A DNA stretch of 64,000 nt, from NCBI RefSeq assembly GCF_019703515.2, contig NC_059372.1:13209992-13273991 (forward strand), read 5' to 3'. Source of the DNA: Myxocyprinus asiaticus. Lineage: Eukaryota > Chordata > Actinopteri > Cypriniformes > Catostomidae. The notes under the pieces were generated by a model. The model was not told where the DNA came from. It did not search any database and saw only the letters and a program-made list of their open reading frames with translations. Positions 10,571-22,650 of the stretch are shown one piece after another (position 1 is the stretch's first letter; each line of letters opens with the position of its first letter). The translations under genes and the position numbers were made by a program.

Positions 10571-12596
10571 TAGGGCTCTGCGATAGGACGATGTACTCGG
10601 ATACTGACGATGTCTTACAAAGATCCCGATGCCGATTCCAAACAGACATGATCGACAGTATCGGGAAATGGCAAAACTATGGATCTGGGAAGTCGGCAAT
10701 TATATTAAACAATGACCAGGGTGTGAAACTAGCACCCGCCAAATTCTACGAGGCTCCTCGTCCAAATGTGTTTCATGCACGGGTAATTTTGCTCATCTAC
10801 CCGCAACAGGCGGGCGACCTGCTGCAAGATGTCTCGGAGTAACACATGACGAGAAATTCTGTTAGTCACAAAGACATGCGCTTGAAGAAACACACTTTAT
10901 TATATTTTTAAGAACATACAAAAGAAAAGCCGTCAACAGCTGTGTTTCCATCAACGCTTTTTTCTGCACATTTTATTATAAATCGCATACAGTCTGCTGG
11001 ATGGAAACACCAAGATGCTAATAAAATCTCCAAAATACGCTTGCTTGAGGTGGGTAAATTTTTGCAGAGCAATGAAGTTAAGCACAAACTTGCAGGTTTA
11101 TTGATACTTTTAAAGAATATCTTATAGATCCACACCGCAAAGTCATGGAGGAGGAATGCACACACACATAGTGCTCCCAGAACTGTGTGTCGCGTCATTT
11201 CCAGTCATGAAACGAGTTATTAAAGTATTTTGTCTGCGCGTCCTAAACCTCAAGTATTTTATTAATAAAAGAGTCACACAGTCGCTACAATTTCCCAGGA
11301 AGTGACGATTTTGTTCTTTTGAACGCAAGGGATGGAAACGCGGCTTTATCCGCACATTGTGTTTGCGATATTGTGATTTTTCGCATAAATTAAATTCACA
11401 ACTTGGATGGAAACATAGCTACAGCTTGTGTCTGATTCTCTGTTTGTTCAGAGGCATGCAGCGTGAGCTGGAATAGGTCTTGTGTCTCGTGGAACAAGTG
11501 CATGTAAAGAGTTTTCACTCTTTTTCTGTTTCATCCAACTGAAAACTGTTTACAAGAATACGGTCTATAAGAATGCTGCAAATTATCTCTGATCATCTTA
11601 GGAGGTGCTGTGAGTTTAATACACTTTATTTGCACGCGGTTGGCACACATTATGAATGCAACTCTGCAGGTTCAGTAATATATATATATCTTTGTGCGGT
11701 GGCGGGGGCGTGGTTGAGCGTTTGACCGGAGAGAGAGAGAGAAAGCAGTAAGGGTCCACACCTGAGCGCTATAATGTCTAACAACTGTTTCTAATTGCAG
11801 TAAGCACTGGGGAGAGCAATAAAAAGGGACCACGCCATAGACGAGCAGGGAGAGCTACCAGAGAGAAAAGACTGTTAAATTGTGACCTGATCTGATGTGT
11901 TATGCTGAAAAGCCACTTTTAAGTTTGTTTAATTCAAGTTCTACTTTTGAGTTGAAATCCCAAGGTTCCCGTTTCCCCCTGTCCCACCCTACGAACCTCT
12001 TACACTTTGTATTAAAGAAACAAAAGATGAAAGTGAATAAATCATAAAATAATACAAGACATGTTCACCTTGAACCTAAAATTGAGTTCCTTTAGGCAGC
12101 ATTAACTGTATTACCAAAACGCAATACAAACACAAATTCGATAAGAACACACATTTGGCAGCATTATTTTGGAAACACAAGGGAATTTATTAGGCTTATT
12201 TATTTTGATTATCATTGTCTTTACATTTATGATTGTTCTTAATCTGTAGGCTATTAGTAATTTTCCATCTGGTGTTGTTGACGGATGCTTGCATGATGGC
12301 AAATGGAGCCGTTGGAGACAGTACATTTTTGGATTTGGTGAGGTGGTTAAATAAGATTTTTTTAATCACTTCGTTATTTTAATGCTTTTTTCGTTTAGTA
12401 TAAAGTGCAATTTGAATTTAGAAAATGTCTTAAGTTTTGTGTTTCAATATATGAATTACATTTTTAAAGCAAAATCAATAAAGCAAAAAAATTAATGACC
12501 CTCGGCAGATGGGTTGACGATGTAATCAGATATCGCGACATTTAAGGTTTTAAATTTAATTGCTAAAATATTTTTTACATATCGCCCAGCCCTAAT
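10571..12596. mobile_element. hAT-like element with TAGGGCTGGGCGATA-type ends
   Basis: The left end, TAGGGCTCTGCGATAGGACG, and the right end, reading inward TTAGGGCTGGGCGATATGT, are inverted repeats. The interior is AT-rich and holds one nested element (10936-11425). No intact transposase ORF is present. Confidence 0.75.
10936..11425. mobile_element. Nested TIR element (GTGTTTCCATC ends)
   Basis: CAGCTGTGTTTCCATCAACG at the left is matched by the inward reading GTAGCTATGTTTCCATCCAA at the right. The inner parts also mirror each other (AAATCGCATAC against TATGCGAAAAATC). It lies inside the hAT-like element. Confidence 0.7.
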
Positions 12597-12634
12597 CTCA
12601 ATTGCCAATCTTTTAGTTTTAAAACCTGAGCAGT

Positions 12635-13066
12635 GGGGCCTGGGTAGCTCAGCGAGAAGTGACGCTGACTACCACCCCTGGAGTCGCAAGTTCGAATCCA
12701 GGGTGTGCTGAGTGACTCCTGTCAGGTCTCCCAAGCAACCAAACTGGCCCAGTTGCTAGGGAGGGTAGAGTCACATGGGGTAACCTCCTTGTGGTCGCAA
12801 TTAGCGGTTCTCGCTCTCAATGGGGCGTGTGGTAAGTTGTGCGTGGATCGCGGAAAGTAGCATGAGCCTCCACATGCGGAGTCTCCGCAGTGTCACGCAC
12901 GACAAGCCACGTGATGAGATGTGCAGATTGACGGTCTCAGAAGCGGAGGCAACTGAGACTTGTCCTCCGCCACCTGTTTTGAGATGAGTAACCATGCCAC
13001 CACGAGGACCTACTAAGTAGTGGGAATTGGGCATTCCAAATTGGGAGAAAAGGGGATAAAAAAAAA
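12635..13066 (+). mobile_element. Full-length HAmo-type tRNA-derived SINE
   Basis: Starts GGGGCCTGGGTAGCTCAGCG (box A), with box B AGTTCGAATCC at about 12689. The body reads GGTCTCCCAAGCAACC and GTAGAGTCACATGGGGTAAC, and the 3' end is ATTCCAAATTGGGAG and poly-A. About 430 bp, the usual length of this cyprinid SINE. The reference name is from memory. Confidence 0.92.
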
Positions 13067-13839
13067 CCCCAGAGCGGCACATTTATGATGTCATCATGTC
13101 ATTCTTTAAGCTGAATAAAAGCAAAATAGCTAAATAAGTTCTTCTGAAGGTTCCTCTGCTTTATAATAGTGTTTTCAACGGTCTTTGATGGCTAATAGCA
13201 TCCTTGACATCAGCCTGATTTACTCTCTCTTTTACAGACCAATTTTAAAGGCACTATTTTGCTGATTTTATAAATGTTTTTGTCATGTTTTTGTTTAAAA
13301 GTATTTCCACCTGCTAGGTGAAAATGTTGCTCATGACAAATAAAAAAAAATGTAAGCTATAAACGCTGATGTTTATGCAGTGAACAAATAGTTTAATATA
13401 TTGTATAACTGTGAAGCCCATTTTAAGACTTACTGTGGGTGATGAAATAACCGAATCAAGCAAGAAATGCAAATATGAATATTTGATAAGGCTGAATAAG
13501 CGGACACAACATGATAAGACATGTGCTTTTCAACACATCAGCGTTTACTTTCTGTATTACCATACCGAGATGCAACACTGCAAAAATTGCAAAAAATAAA
13601 ACCCTCTTCTCCGGCATTTTGATTGTAATGCCGCTCCAACTCCCTGCTAACTGCCATTACAACGTCAACGAGCTATTACACCCCTGGGGTCCCTGACAAG
13701 AGCGTACATCCAAAACAGCACGATGGACAGAAAAATTAATAATTCTGCTTAAGATTTAAAACCTGAAGTTTTAAATACTATTCATTTTCGCCCTTAAGCT
13801 TGAAAGTAAATTAATTTTACAATTGCCAGTGTTAGCATG
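13067..13839. other. No recognised feature
   Basis: AT-rich, with only short ORFs. Confidence 0.4.
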
Positions 13840-14970
13840 GACGCCCCAAAGCCAGAGAGAGTAGCAGAGATTTGCCTCTCTGTCCTCTCAGTCCAGGTGA
13901 AGTCTGCCGCAGCTGTTTAGGGAATTACTAGAGCGAGGGCTCCCGTCCCGTCGTCAGTGTGGCTGGCAGGATTTCAGGAGGATTATTATCTCCTACCTGC
14001 ACTCAAGTGCTTCAAAGTGCTTTGCAACTAGTGACAAGGAAAAATGCGAGGGGGGGCTAAAACAGCGGGGCAATAAAAAAAAATCTTGTCTAGAGAGTGT
14101 GAGGCAGCTTAGAACGGGACGCAGACATGAGTGAAGAGGCTTTAGTGGGATTAGCAAGTGCTAGCACTAATTCAAACAGTGGCGGAATGCTGCTGTTTAC
14201 TGCCTTTGCTTTTAACAGCTCTAACTCACCGTCTTCGGCAGAATTTATGGATGTCAAGTGATTACGGGTGCCACCTTCAAAAAGAGGGGAAAAAAAATGC
14301 CACGTTTGCTGTGACAACTTGCTGCGTGAAGAACAGTCTTGCAGTGGCTTGCCTGCGTTTCTGAGATAGTCTTCTTATGCCATACCCGCCGTCGATGGGA
14401 AGTGGGAGAAGCAGGATGGAGATGTAGCATCTTTCAAAGATGTCATCTTTGTCTGTCATGAATATACCCCACCCACCGCCCCCCCATCTCAACAACCCCC
14501 TACCCTCCCACCCGAATGGTGTAACAGCAGTCTGAGCAGACATGCCAACTGCCCGCATTATCCCTCTCCCGTGGTCTGACTCTGTCACACGGCAACTAAA
14601 GCCTGACTGCAAACGCTCCGTGTGCCTTTTATTGCCAGCTTCTGATCCCCTTGGCAAACGGCACATTCTTGTAATGAGGTAAATATAAATACTGGGGCAT
14701 CTGACACACTGGGTTGATCTCATTTGCTATTAGACATAAGAGAGCTTGTCTGTAACCTCAGTGTGTGCAAGATATCGAGCGTGCGAGCGCGTGTTTGTGT
14801 ATGGGTGGGGGCTCTCAATGTCGAATGTTTATTTATGATGATCGCACAGTAATTAGCACTGGGTCGCCATTAATCCTCACAGCCTGCGCCCGACCTGAGC
14901 CAACAACAGAGACTGACACAATGCAGACCACCCCCTTGTGCCCTGATGGAATACTTGTGGTATAAATTTA
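13840..14970. other. Low-repeat block, possible conserved non-coding DNA
   Basis: Balanced base composition, with no recognisable transposon and no coding exon. It contains homeodomain-like sites, such as GTAATTAGCACTGGGTCGCC next to ATTAATCC near 14850-14875. The 148-residue minus-strand ORF at 14277-14723 has no domain or codon pattern suggesting a gene. Confidence 0.3.
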
Positions 14971-16149
14971 GTTAACGACTTCCATGCTGTGTGTAAGGGA
15001 GGACACGTAAAAGACCCTATGAAAATGCTTGATGAGTGCACTATTGAAATACTTTCTATTGAAAAAGTTTAGCCAATATCCTTAGTTTATGTCATAGCAG
15101 TGAAATGTGTGAGGTTACGGAAGTAAAAATGGGTTGCGAATCCTGTTTCATGTTCACTTTCTTTTCTTTTTTTCAGCCTTTTGCCACTTTATTAATACGG
15201 GCAAGTAGTGAGGAAACTGGGAAAGGACGCAAGCCAGATTCAAACTAATATCACCTGAATCAACACCACAGCTCAATATGTCAGAGCATGTGCATCTCTG
15301 TATTCATTCAAAATCAACAGCATTCCTTTTATATCTTACCATATAAGGACATTCTCATAGTTAACGTGTGGTGAAATATTAGTAACGTAGATTTAATAAA
15401 GACGGACAGACAAAATGGAAATTGTGTTTGAAACAGGATTCTAAACCTGTCTGAAAGACTGGAGTATAAATCTGCTGCATGCGAACAACGTTAACTGTAC
15501 ACCGTGGAACAAATCCCCTCTTTTGAGAGACACAAGCGTTAAATTATCAGCTCGGCAAAGCCACCATGGATGCCATCCCACAGTGTTAATATTTCCCTTT
15601 GCAGTCCTTTGTTTTCGCATCACAACGAAGCATGTACCCAAAACATTCATCTCCTTTCCCTGAATCACTGGGTCCAAAGTGAATAAACAAAAAGGCAATT
15701 CTTCAAGCCAGTGAGTGAGCAACACTCTTAGTACAGCTTAAATGAACAAAGCTAGAGGAGCTGAACAAAGTGAGGGAATCAAATAAAGTGGAATTATCTC
15801 TCTAAAGCTGTCAAGGTGTCTGGGCTATTCTCTTGTTCCGAATAAGACGTTTGATAGAGAGAATACAAATATTGCATCTAATGAGAGTATCTGTAGTCAC
15901 TGAAGATAAAAACGGCACATTACAGCATACATTAATAAAAAAGGAGGAATTAAATGTTATTACTTTGCTAGTTTATAATGTTTCTTTGGTCACGCACGTC
16001 CAAACACATTTTTTTCATTTGAAAACTCTGTTCCTAACGTTTATCATTATCGCTTTCGAAAAAGTCTCAATTTTCGAACCAGGAAAACCACAATCCAGTG
16101 AGAATGAGAGGTGTAAATGTAGCAAATCAATGTGTTTTCAAACAAAAAT
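14971..16149. other. No recognised feature
   Basis: Non-repetitive intronic or intergenic DNA; short ORFs only. Confidence 0.4.
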
Positions 16150-16318
16150 GTATTAGCGTGGAAGTGGCCTTTGTCAGAGGTTCTTCAGATATTGCTTCGC
16201 ATTATGGGAAATAAGGTATTCTGTAGTAACCGTATTCAACGAAAATTTGTTAGTTGTTAAAACGCAACTAGGTTACAACGTTTCTTTATCAGTGGTCCTT
16301 AAAATATTGTTTTGGTAT

Positions 16319-16448
16319 TACTGCTGCAAATACTGAATCGATTAATCTGTCGATTAATTCTTTGATTAAAGAAAATAAAAATAAAACAATATTGATATTT
16401 GTCCTCAACTACTTTATCAATTTTTATCGATTAGTTGATGCAAACCTA
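16319..16448. mobile_element. Short hAT-like element 1 in the tandem array
   Basis: Left end TACTGCTGCAAATACTGAAT, right end GATTAGTTGATGCAAACCTA, with internal ATCGATTAAT motifs. Followed by CTTTGCAT, the same 8-mer that flanks the other two copies. Confidence 0.7.
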
Positions 16449-17329
16449 CTTTGCATTCTGGGAAATAAGTTAACCTTACCACTGTGTTCAAGCAAATTCA
16501 TTTAAAGCTGCACTATGTAAGTTTGTGCTCTCTAGCAACATCTGTGGTTGAAAGTTAAAATTGCAAGCAATTTGTGGAAGACCACATTATGTGAATTGTG
16601 TTTTGGCACTGCTCTTCCGGCGGATGAATCTCATGACTTCAGCTTACCTGGACATCGCCTGTGTGATCATGACTGGGAGATATTCGGATCCAGAATCATA
16701 ATGTGTTATTTTCATGTTGATATTATGTTATACAATTAAACATTTAAAACTGAAATATTACTTGTTTTGATGAAGATAAAAAATAAAAAAACACTCCTAT
16801 TTACATATTTTGAATTAATTAATCTTACCTTATAGCACTTTTCTGACACTACACTTAAAGCACTTATACACAGAGAACAGGGTATACCAGTATATTTTAA
16901 TGATTATCCAAGTGTTTCATCTTCTTTACGTTTGTATTGTAATACACATGTCAATTTTAGAGGTGAAATTGTGATATGGCTGATACGAGTTCAAAGGAAG
17001 ACTTTATTATTTTAATATTATATTGTACAGCCTCAGTTGATAATGCAAGTGAGCCGTAATACTACAATATTATGTCTATGCAATACACACAACACCGTAA
17101 ACTAAAAACATAAAATAAGGATTCAATAATGATGGGAATAAAATATACTTTATAAACATGAATATAATATGCAAAACCATTACAAGAAGTCAATTTCAGA
17201 AGTCATAAATATTAGTAAACACGTCACAGTTACTGTACTTCCCCCGTCAATGTAGACATAGATATATCGTGATCAGTTAAAACACGAGTAATGTTTGATT
17301 CATACAAAACAAAAACAAAAAATTATTCC

Positions 17330-17420
17330 ACACCCTCCACAGTGCCCAGAGCCAACTAAACGATGAGATTTGTCGTCAACTATTTTCAAACATTTTTATT
17401 ATTTAGTTGTTGCAACCCTA
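17330..17420. mobile_element. hAT-like right end 2 in the tandem array
   Basis: The right-hand sequence CACAGTGCCCAGAGCC...TTTAGTTGTTGCAACCCTA ends at 17420 and is followed by CTTTGCAT. Its left end was not resolved in the AT-rich DNA before it. Confidence 0.6.
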
Positions 17421-17640
17421 CTTTGCATTTTTGGAAATAATGTAATTACTGAATTCCACATAAATTTGCTGGATGTTAGTATGCAACAAGGTTACGATGT
17501 TTCTTTGTCAGTGGTTTTTCAAATATTGCTTTGCATTCTGGGAAAAAAAGGCAGCTCAACCACCTTAAATTTGTTGGATGTTACTATGCAAGTAGGTTTA
17601 ATGTATGTTTGTCAGTGGTTCTTCAAATACTGCTTTGCAT

Positions 17641-18056
17641 TACAGCTGCAACTATTTTGATAATCTATTGATCTGTCAATTATTTCTTCAAATAATAGAA
17701 CAAAATCTAATAGAAAAGCCAACGTATATTTACAACATTTTGGAGTGGTGGTGGTATAGTGGACTAAAGCACTGAACTGGTAAGTAGAAGGTTGTTGGTT
17801 CAATCCCCACAGCCACCACCATTGTGTCCTTGAGCAAGGCACTTAACTCCAGGTTGCTCCAGGGGGATTGTCCCTGTAATCAGGGCACTGTAAGTCGCTT
17901 TGGATAAAAGCGTCTGCCCAATGCATAAATGTAAAATGTAAAATGTGAGAAAATGTAAAACATTTTCCACAGTGCCCAGAGCCCTCTAAACGATAATTAC
18001 ATTTGTTGATAACTATTTTGAATATCAATTTTTAGCAATTAGTTGTTACAACACTA
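17641..18056. mobile_element. hAT-like element 3 with a SINE inside
   Basis: Left end TACAGCTGCAACTATTTTGA, preceded by CTTTGCAT (17633-17640). The right end AGTTGTTACAACACTA is followed by CTTTTGTAT, a slightly changed copy of the 8-bp duplication. 8-bp target duplications are typical of hAT elements. Confidence 0.75.
17744..17945 (+). mobile_element. V-SINE-type tRNA-derived SINE
   Basis: Head GGAGTGGTGGTGGTATAGTG, box B-like GGTTCAATCCCC, body CCTTGAGCAAGGCACTTAAC, and conserved tail GTCGCTTTGGATAAAAGCGT followed by ATGCATAAATGTAAAATG repeats. Confidence 0.88.
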
Positions 18057-18300
18057 CTTTTGTATTCTGGAAAATAAGGTAACTACTGTGTTCAATTAAA
18101 TTAATTTGATGATACTTCACAACTAGGTTATAATGTTTCTTGGTAAGTGGTTTTTCATATACTGTGTAACCTAGCTGCGCATAACGTTCAATTCTTCAAC
18201 CACTGTATTTACTAAATGTTCCTATAACTAGGTTATGTTTCTTTGTCATTAATTCTTCATATACTGTATATTGCTCTGCATTCTGTCTAATAAGGTAACT

Positions 18301-19160
18301 CAACCACACAAAAAATGCCTTTTTTATGGACGCCCACTTCCATACAGCACGACCACTGTTATACGCTGGACTGCTTTCCTACAGCATGATGGTGAAGAGG
18401 GTAAAAAAGAAAATCTCACTTTTTGCCTGCTGCATGCAGTTGATAAGACCTCAGAGAGAGAGCGTAGGAAAGAAAACGGGCGAGGGAGGGCAAAAGAGAG
18501 AAACCGAATGAGAGAGGGACTAAGCAAAATCACAACTCTTGGAGAAAAACTCTGACTTCATTTGCCAATAGCTGAATGGTTTTTAAGGCTTTGGCTAAAG
18601 CACTTTATGCACCATTGCCCCTTACCACGCAGAGCAAGCCCTTTTCCATTTAACATGACTTTATCTATTTTTTTATACCAATGGGGGTCAATCAAGGTGT
18701 GAACTCAGCAGATAAATGCAGTTGTGGCATTGCTGCCCATCCAATGAAGCCAAAGCACTTCAGAATCCTACTTTGGTGGTGTATAGTCCATTATGATCTT
18801 TGTCCAGTTATTTATGGAAGATAGATGGATGAAGGTAGGGCCTGTGAAAAATGTCTCTGCTTGGACATTATCTCTCGCTGAAAGTGACTGAATGACAGTA
18901 GACAATAGCCAGAGCTTTCATCCTTAAATTTTATGGTGTAGCAGGAGTTGTACAAACAGTAGCGTCTCGTCTTCAACAACTACAGCCCTGTATCAAGCGG
19001 AAAAACAACTACAGCATGGAAACGAGTTCTTAACCACCCACTGATCTTTAGCCTGCTGTCTGCCTTTGCATACCTTTCCTTAAGGCTTCACATCATACCT
19101 TTTATTTCCCGAAAATGTCAGCGACCGGCTATGAAAATTATATGGGTTGAGAGAACTTAA
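18301..19160. other. No recognised feature
   Basis: Contains a purine-rich stretch (18450-18520) that gives overlapping ORFs on both strands, but nothing gene-like. Confidence 0.4.
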
Positions 19161-20134
19161 AAAGGAATGTTCCGAGTTCAATACAAGTTAAGCTAAATCG
19201 ACAGCATTTGTGTCATAATGTTGATTACCACAAAAATGTATTCTGACTCATGTATTCTCCTTTTCTTTAAAATAAGCAAAAATCGAGGTTACAGTGAGGC
19301 ACTTACAATGGAAGTGAATGGGGACAATAAAAGTGAATGTGGCCAATTTTTGGAGGGTTTCAACACAGAAATGTGAAGATTATCATTTTATAAAAGCACT
19401 TGCATTAATTCTTCTGTTAAAACTCATGTATTATTTGAGCTGTAAAGTTGTTTATACTGTAATTTTTACAGTCGTTTAAGGGTTTTAGGGTTTGTTGACA
19501 GTACATTGTCATGGTAACGAAGTTGTACAATTGGCTATAACTTTACACAGATAAGGTTTGTAAGTGATTTTATCACACTAAAATCATGTTTACATGTTTA
19601 TTGGCCCCCATTCACTTCCACTGTAAGTGCCTCACTGGAACCTCTATTTTTGCTTTTTTAAAGAAAAGGAGGAATTAGTCTAAATACATTTTTGTGGTAA
19701 TGTAAGCGCAGTGTAGTTCTAGCGGGAAGACTAGCAGCTGTACATCATCACACCATTAGCTAGGTAACTCCTAGCCAATCACATGTAAGCCATTGCTTTA
19801 GAAGTCTGCTCAAAATCTATCACATTGCTGTTTCAGTGTGCTAACACGGCAACCTCCACAACCCCACCACCACCAGAGTCCCGTCCTGCACGGGGGTAGG
19901 CTCCTCGCCCCTGCCTCCTATCTCCGGCAGGATACGACTGTTCCGAGTACAACTTCTTCGGACCACTAGATGGGGCTTTCGCCAAAGAGAGACATTACAT
20001 TTCTGTTTTATATTCATCAAATGTCATCTTGAATTTCACTCAAGTCTGCGAGTCTTCCTGATAGAAATCAACATTATGCCACAAATGCTTTCGATTGAGC
20101 TTAACTTGTATTGAACCCGAAACATTCCTTTAAA
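19161..20134. mobile_element. Long palindromic element split by an insertion
   Basis: The left arm (AAAGGAATGTTCCGAGTTCA, GTGAGGCACTTACAATGGAA) is the inverse of the right arm (CCACTGTAAGTGCCTCACTG, then TTGAACCCGAAACATTCCTT). The right arm is interrupted at about 19703-20062 by unrelated, more GC-rich DNA. The same family occurs at 46437-49051. Confidence 0.82.
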
Positions 20135-20364
20135 AGCCAGTTATTTCAAATCTGATCCTAAATTGAGGAGTAGTAAAAGTAAGAAAAATGGCACGGGTGC
20201 CATACCATGGTATTTGAGAATGTACGCACTAAAAGTATGGCCTTTAGTATCTGTCCATATAGCATTATTCAACCAGTAAAAAAAAAAAAAAAAAAATAGA
20301 ATTTTTAAATAAATCAATTGGAAAGAACCCCGACATTAAACTGATAATCTGAAAGATACCAAAC
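20135..20364. other. Sequence 3' of chchd6 exon 5
   Basis: Start of the next intron on the minus strand, with a poly-A tract at 20278-20297. Nothing else is seen. Confidence 0.4.
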
Positions 20365-20448
20365 CTTCTTTTCTAGCTGTGTGATCTGCTCCCTGTAGAA
20401 GGCATCCAGCGCCTTTAGTTCCGCCTCCTTCTTGTCCAGCTGTTTCCC
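20365..20448 (-). CDS. chchd6: chchd6 coding exon 5, coiled coil
   Basis: An isolated 84 bp exon (28 codons, residues 138-165) reading GKQLDKKEAELKALDAFY and then REQITQLEKK. The pattern E-A-E-L-(K)-x-x-D-x-F-Y-(K/R)-E-Q is the best-conserved coiled-coil stretch of CHCHD3/CHCHD6 and identifies the exon despite its 25 kb distance from exon 4. The acceptor is TTAACAG and the donor GTTTGG; phase 0 on both sides fits exon 4. The following exons, which should carry the CX9C twin-cysteine CHCH domain, were looked for on the minus strand of 1-20364 and not found. They probably lie beyond the left edge. Confidence 0.87.
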
Positions 20449-21613
20449 CTGTTAAGGAATGTAAACAATGAGTTGTGTTGTTATTCAAATTATTCAATAT
20501 TTCTTATCTTCCATTTGTTGAATAATTTCTGCCCACAGTTCAACAATAAGGATGGCCCAATGGCCAAAGCTAAGTGTGACAGGGTTTTGGGCAAGTTGAA
20601 GGAAATGTAACTTGCTCAGATGCATTGCTGCATTGTCACTACATCTTTCATTGATCATAAATGTGCATTTTCATAACTTGCAAACCTATATATATGGGTT
20701 TCTGTGATGTACTGAACATTGCTGTTGTGAATTCTTGGGATCTATAAAATACGTATTTCCTTCGGACACAATTCTGTTGCTAAAAATAAAAATTTTCGTG
20801 GTGGGGCCAGTGACAATATTTACAGAGCAAGTATAAATCTTAACTACTGGGCTGAACGGACCAGTATAAAGAATAATAAATCATTATTGCTGAGTCCTAC
20901 TTTTATATAAGCAATAAATGTGTGGCAAACAGAAACCATCAAAATGCATAGACACAAGCCCCATGATCTACTTAGTGATTTTAATTTAAAAAACATTTTA
21001 TACCATAAGGCTTATAAGCTTTGGACAATTGAAGACCAACTGTTGTCTTTGGAATTTCTGTATCTGTTGGCACATCTTGGGGATTCTTCAAGGTTTTCAA
21101 GCTTTTTGGGCAGTGAAATAACAAATTCTTTTGATAGCATATGTCCTGACTGGTCCAAAACTGTTGACCGTACTCAAGAGTAGCTGGACGGAGGACACTG
21201 CGCTAGCAATTAGCATTGCAGTTTCACTCAGACAGCACAGCCCAAAGCTCTTAAAACCATTCTGATGACTCTGCCAGAAATTTTAGGAATGGACAGCTGG
21301 TGAAAGATTTTCAGCCCTTGAAGAAAAGCACTGAAGAGGATTTACAAGATGGAGGGATTCCAAAAAATGAACAGGCCAAGAGAGGAGTGCGCTCGTCTTG
21401 ACAGATGAGGACAAACACAAGTTTAAAGGTGATTTCGTCAATTCTTATGACACTCAAACAGGTGTGTGATAACTTAATGTGACCACTGTGACTGGCACTA
21501 AAATAGAGTAAATGACAGAATTTTCATTTTTGGGTAAGCTAACCCTTTAAGCTGTGAGCTGATACTTTAGCGCTATAAACTTCATATAACATGTTATGTT
21601 CACTTAACTTCCT
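20449..21613. other. Intron sequence, mostly unassigned
   Basis: 21510-21551 is a single arm of the foldback family (TTTTCATTTTTGGGTAAGCT). The 87-residue plus-strand ORF at 20920-21183 has no recognised similarity. Confidence 0.4.
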
Positions 21614-21653
21614 GGTTACTTTCGTAACCTCCGTTCCCTGATGGAGGGAACGA

Positions 21654-21803
21654 GACGTTGTGTTGATGTAGTGACACTAGGGGTCACTCTTGGGAGCCCC
21701 AAACACCTCTGCTTTTTGAAAAAAGGCCAATGGGAATTGGCGAGTGGAATTTGCATGCCACTCCCCCGGACATACGGGTATAAAAGGAGCTGGTATGCAA
21801 CCA
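21654..21803 (+). repeat. Left inverted terminal repeat of DIRS element (with TATA box)
   Basis: 150 bp partner of the right repeat. On the plus strand TATAAAAG is at 21779-21786, so this copy also points into the element and would transcribe it antisense. Just outside lie two perfect short palindromes: GGTTACTTTCGTAACC (21614-21629) and GTTCCCTGATGGAGGGAAC (21633-21651). They are probably the true DIRS terminus. Confidence 0.88.
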
Positions 21804-21856
21804 CTCATTCAGGTCCCGGCCATTTCAGTGGGTAGTTCAGTGTTGTGACAAGAGGT

Positions 21857-22200
21857 CAGGTCGCGGGTGCCAGATGGTGCCCCGTCCCTGAGAAAGACGG
21901 TCCTTCCTCAGGGGAATTCGCCGGGGGGGGGCTGTCACGAGGAGCATGAGGTCCGAGAACCACGTCTGGGTGGGCCAGTAGGGTGCAACTAGGACAACCT
22001 GCTCCTCATACTCCCTGACCTTGCACAGGGTCTGTGCAAGTAGGCTCTCTGGGGGAAATGCGTATTTGCGTAATCCAGGGGGCCAGCTGTGTGCCAGCAC
22101 GTCTATACCGAGGGGTGCCTCGGTCAGGGTGTACCAAAGTGGGTAGTGGGAAGATTCCCTGGAAGCAAACAGGTCTTCGGTCGAGCACAGGTATCGACTC
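21857..22200 (-). pseudogene. DIRS region downstream of RNase H, truncated
   Basis: Minus-strand frame containing EWRLHTQVVQLIW, DLFASRESSHYPLWY, LAHSWPPGLRKYAFPPESLL and VLVAPYWPTQTWF. This segment normally links RNase H to the tyrosine recombinase in fish DIRS elements. It ends near 21857 at the left terminal region, so the recombinase (with its Arg/His/Arg/Tyr residues) is missing altogether. Confidence 0.75.
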
Positions 22201-22650
22201 CAAATCAGCTGAACCACCTGGGTGTGGAGTCTCCACTCTCCCCTGAGCATAACCTGTCGTGACAGCGCGTCTGCTGCGGTGTTGGAGGTCACCCAGGATG
22301 CGAGTAGCTCGTAGCGACTTGAGGCACTGCTGACTCCAGAGGAGGAGACGGCGGGCAAGTTGTGACATGCAACGGGAGCGTAGACTGCTTTGACGGTTGA
22401 TGTACGCTACCGTCGCCGTGTTGTCCATCCGGACCAACACGTGCTTGCCCTGGATCAACGGCCGGAACCTCCGCAGGGCGAGCAGTACTGCCAGCAACTC
22501 GAGGCAGTTGATGTGCCAACGCAGCCACGGGCCAGTCCAGGAGCCGGCAGCTGTGTGCCCATTGCATACGGTGTCCCAGCCCGTCTTGGAGGTGTCTGTC
22601 ATAACCATGACGCGCCTGGTTCCATGCCCATCTCGGAACTCGAGTCTCAA
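22200..22650 (-). pseudogene. DIRS RNase H domain
   Basis: Open minus-strand frame with the RNase H acidic residues in order: Asp in VMTDTS (about 22595), Glu in INCLELLAV (about 22499) and Asp in VRMDNTATV (about 22424). It is followed by the INRQSSLRSRCMSQLARRLL stretch. The domain is intact, but it lies in a frame different from the preceding RT ORF, so it is part of a broken polyprotein. Confidence 0.85.

Larger units (their letters stand above)
16150..18300. repeat. Diverged tandem repeat (unit about 115 bp) interrupted by transposons
   Basis: Units recur near 16150-16318, 16449-16500, 17421-17640 and 18057-18300. Each contains CTTTGCATTCTGGGAAATAA, a GGTAACTxxxCCACTGTGTTCAA part, a GATGTTACTATGCAACTAGG part, and TTTCTTTGTCAGTGGTTCTT. 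hAT-like ends and a SINE split the array. Confidence 0.75.

Noticed and set aside
12635..12710. Functional tRNA gene
   Set aside because: The A and B boxes belong to a SINE head with a long SINE body, and it does not fold as a tRNA with a proper acceptor stem.
14277..14723. 148-residue minus-strand ORF
   Set aside because: No domain, no splice context, and an arginine/glycine-rich composition that follows the local base content. Treated as chance.
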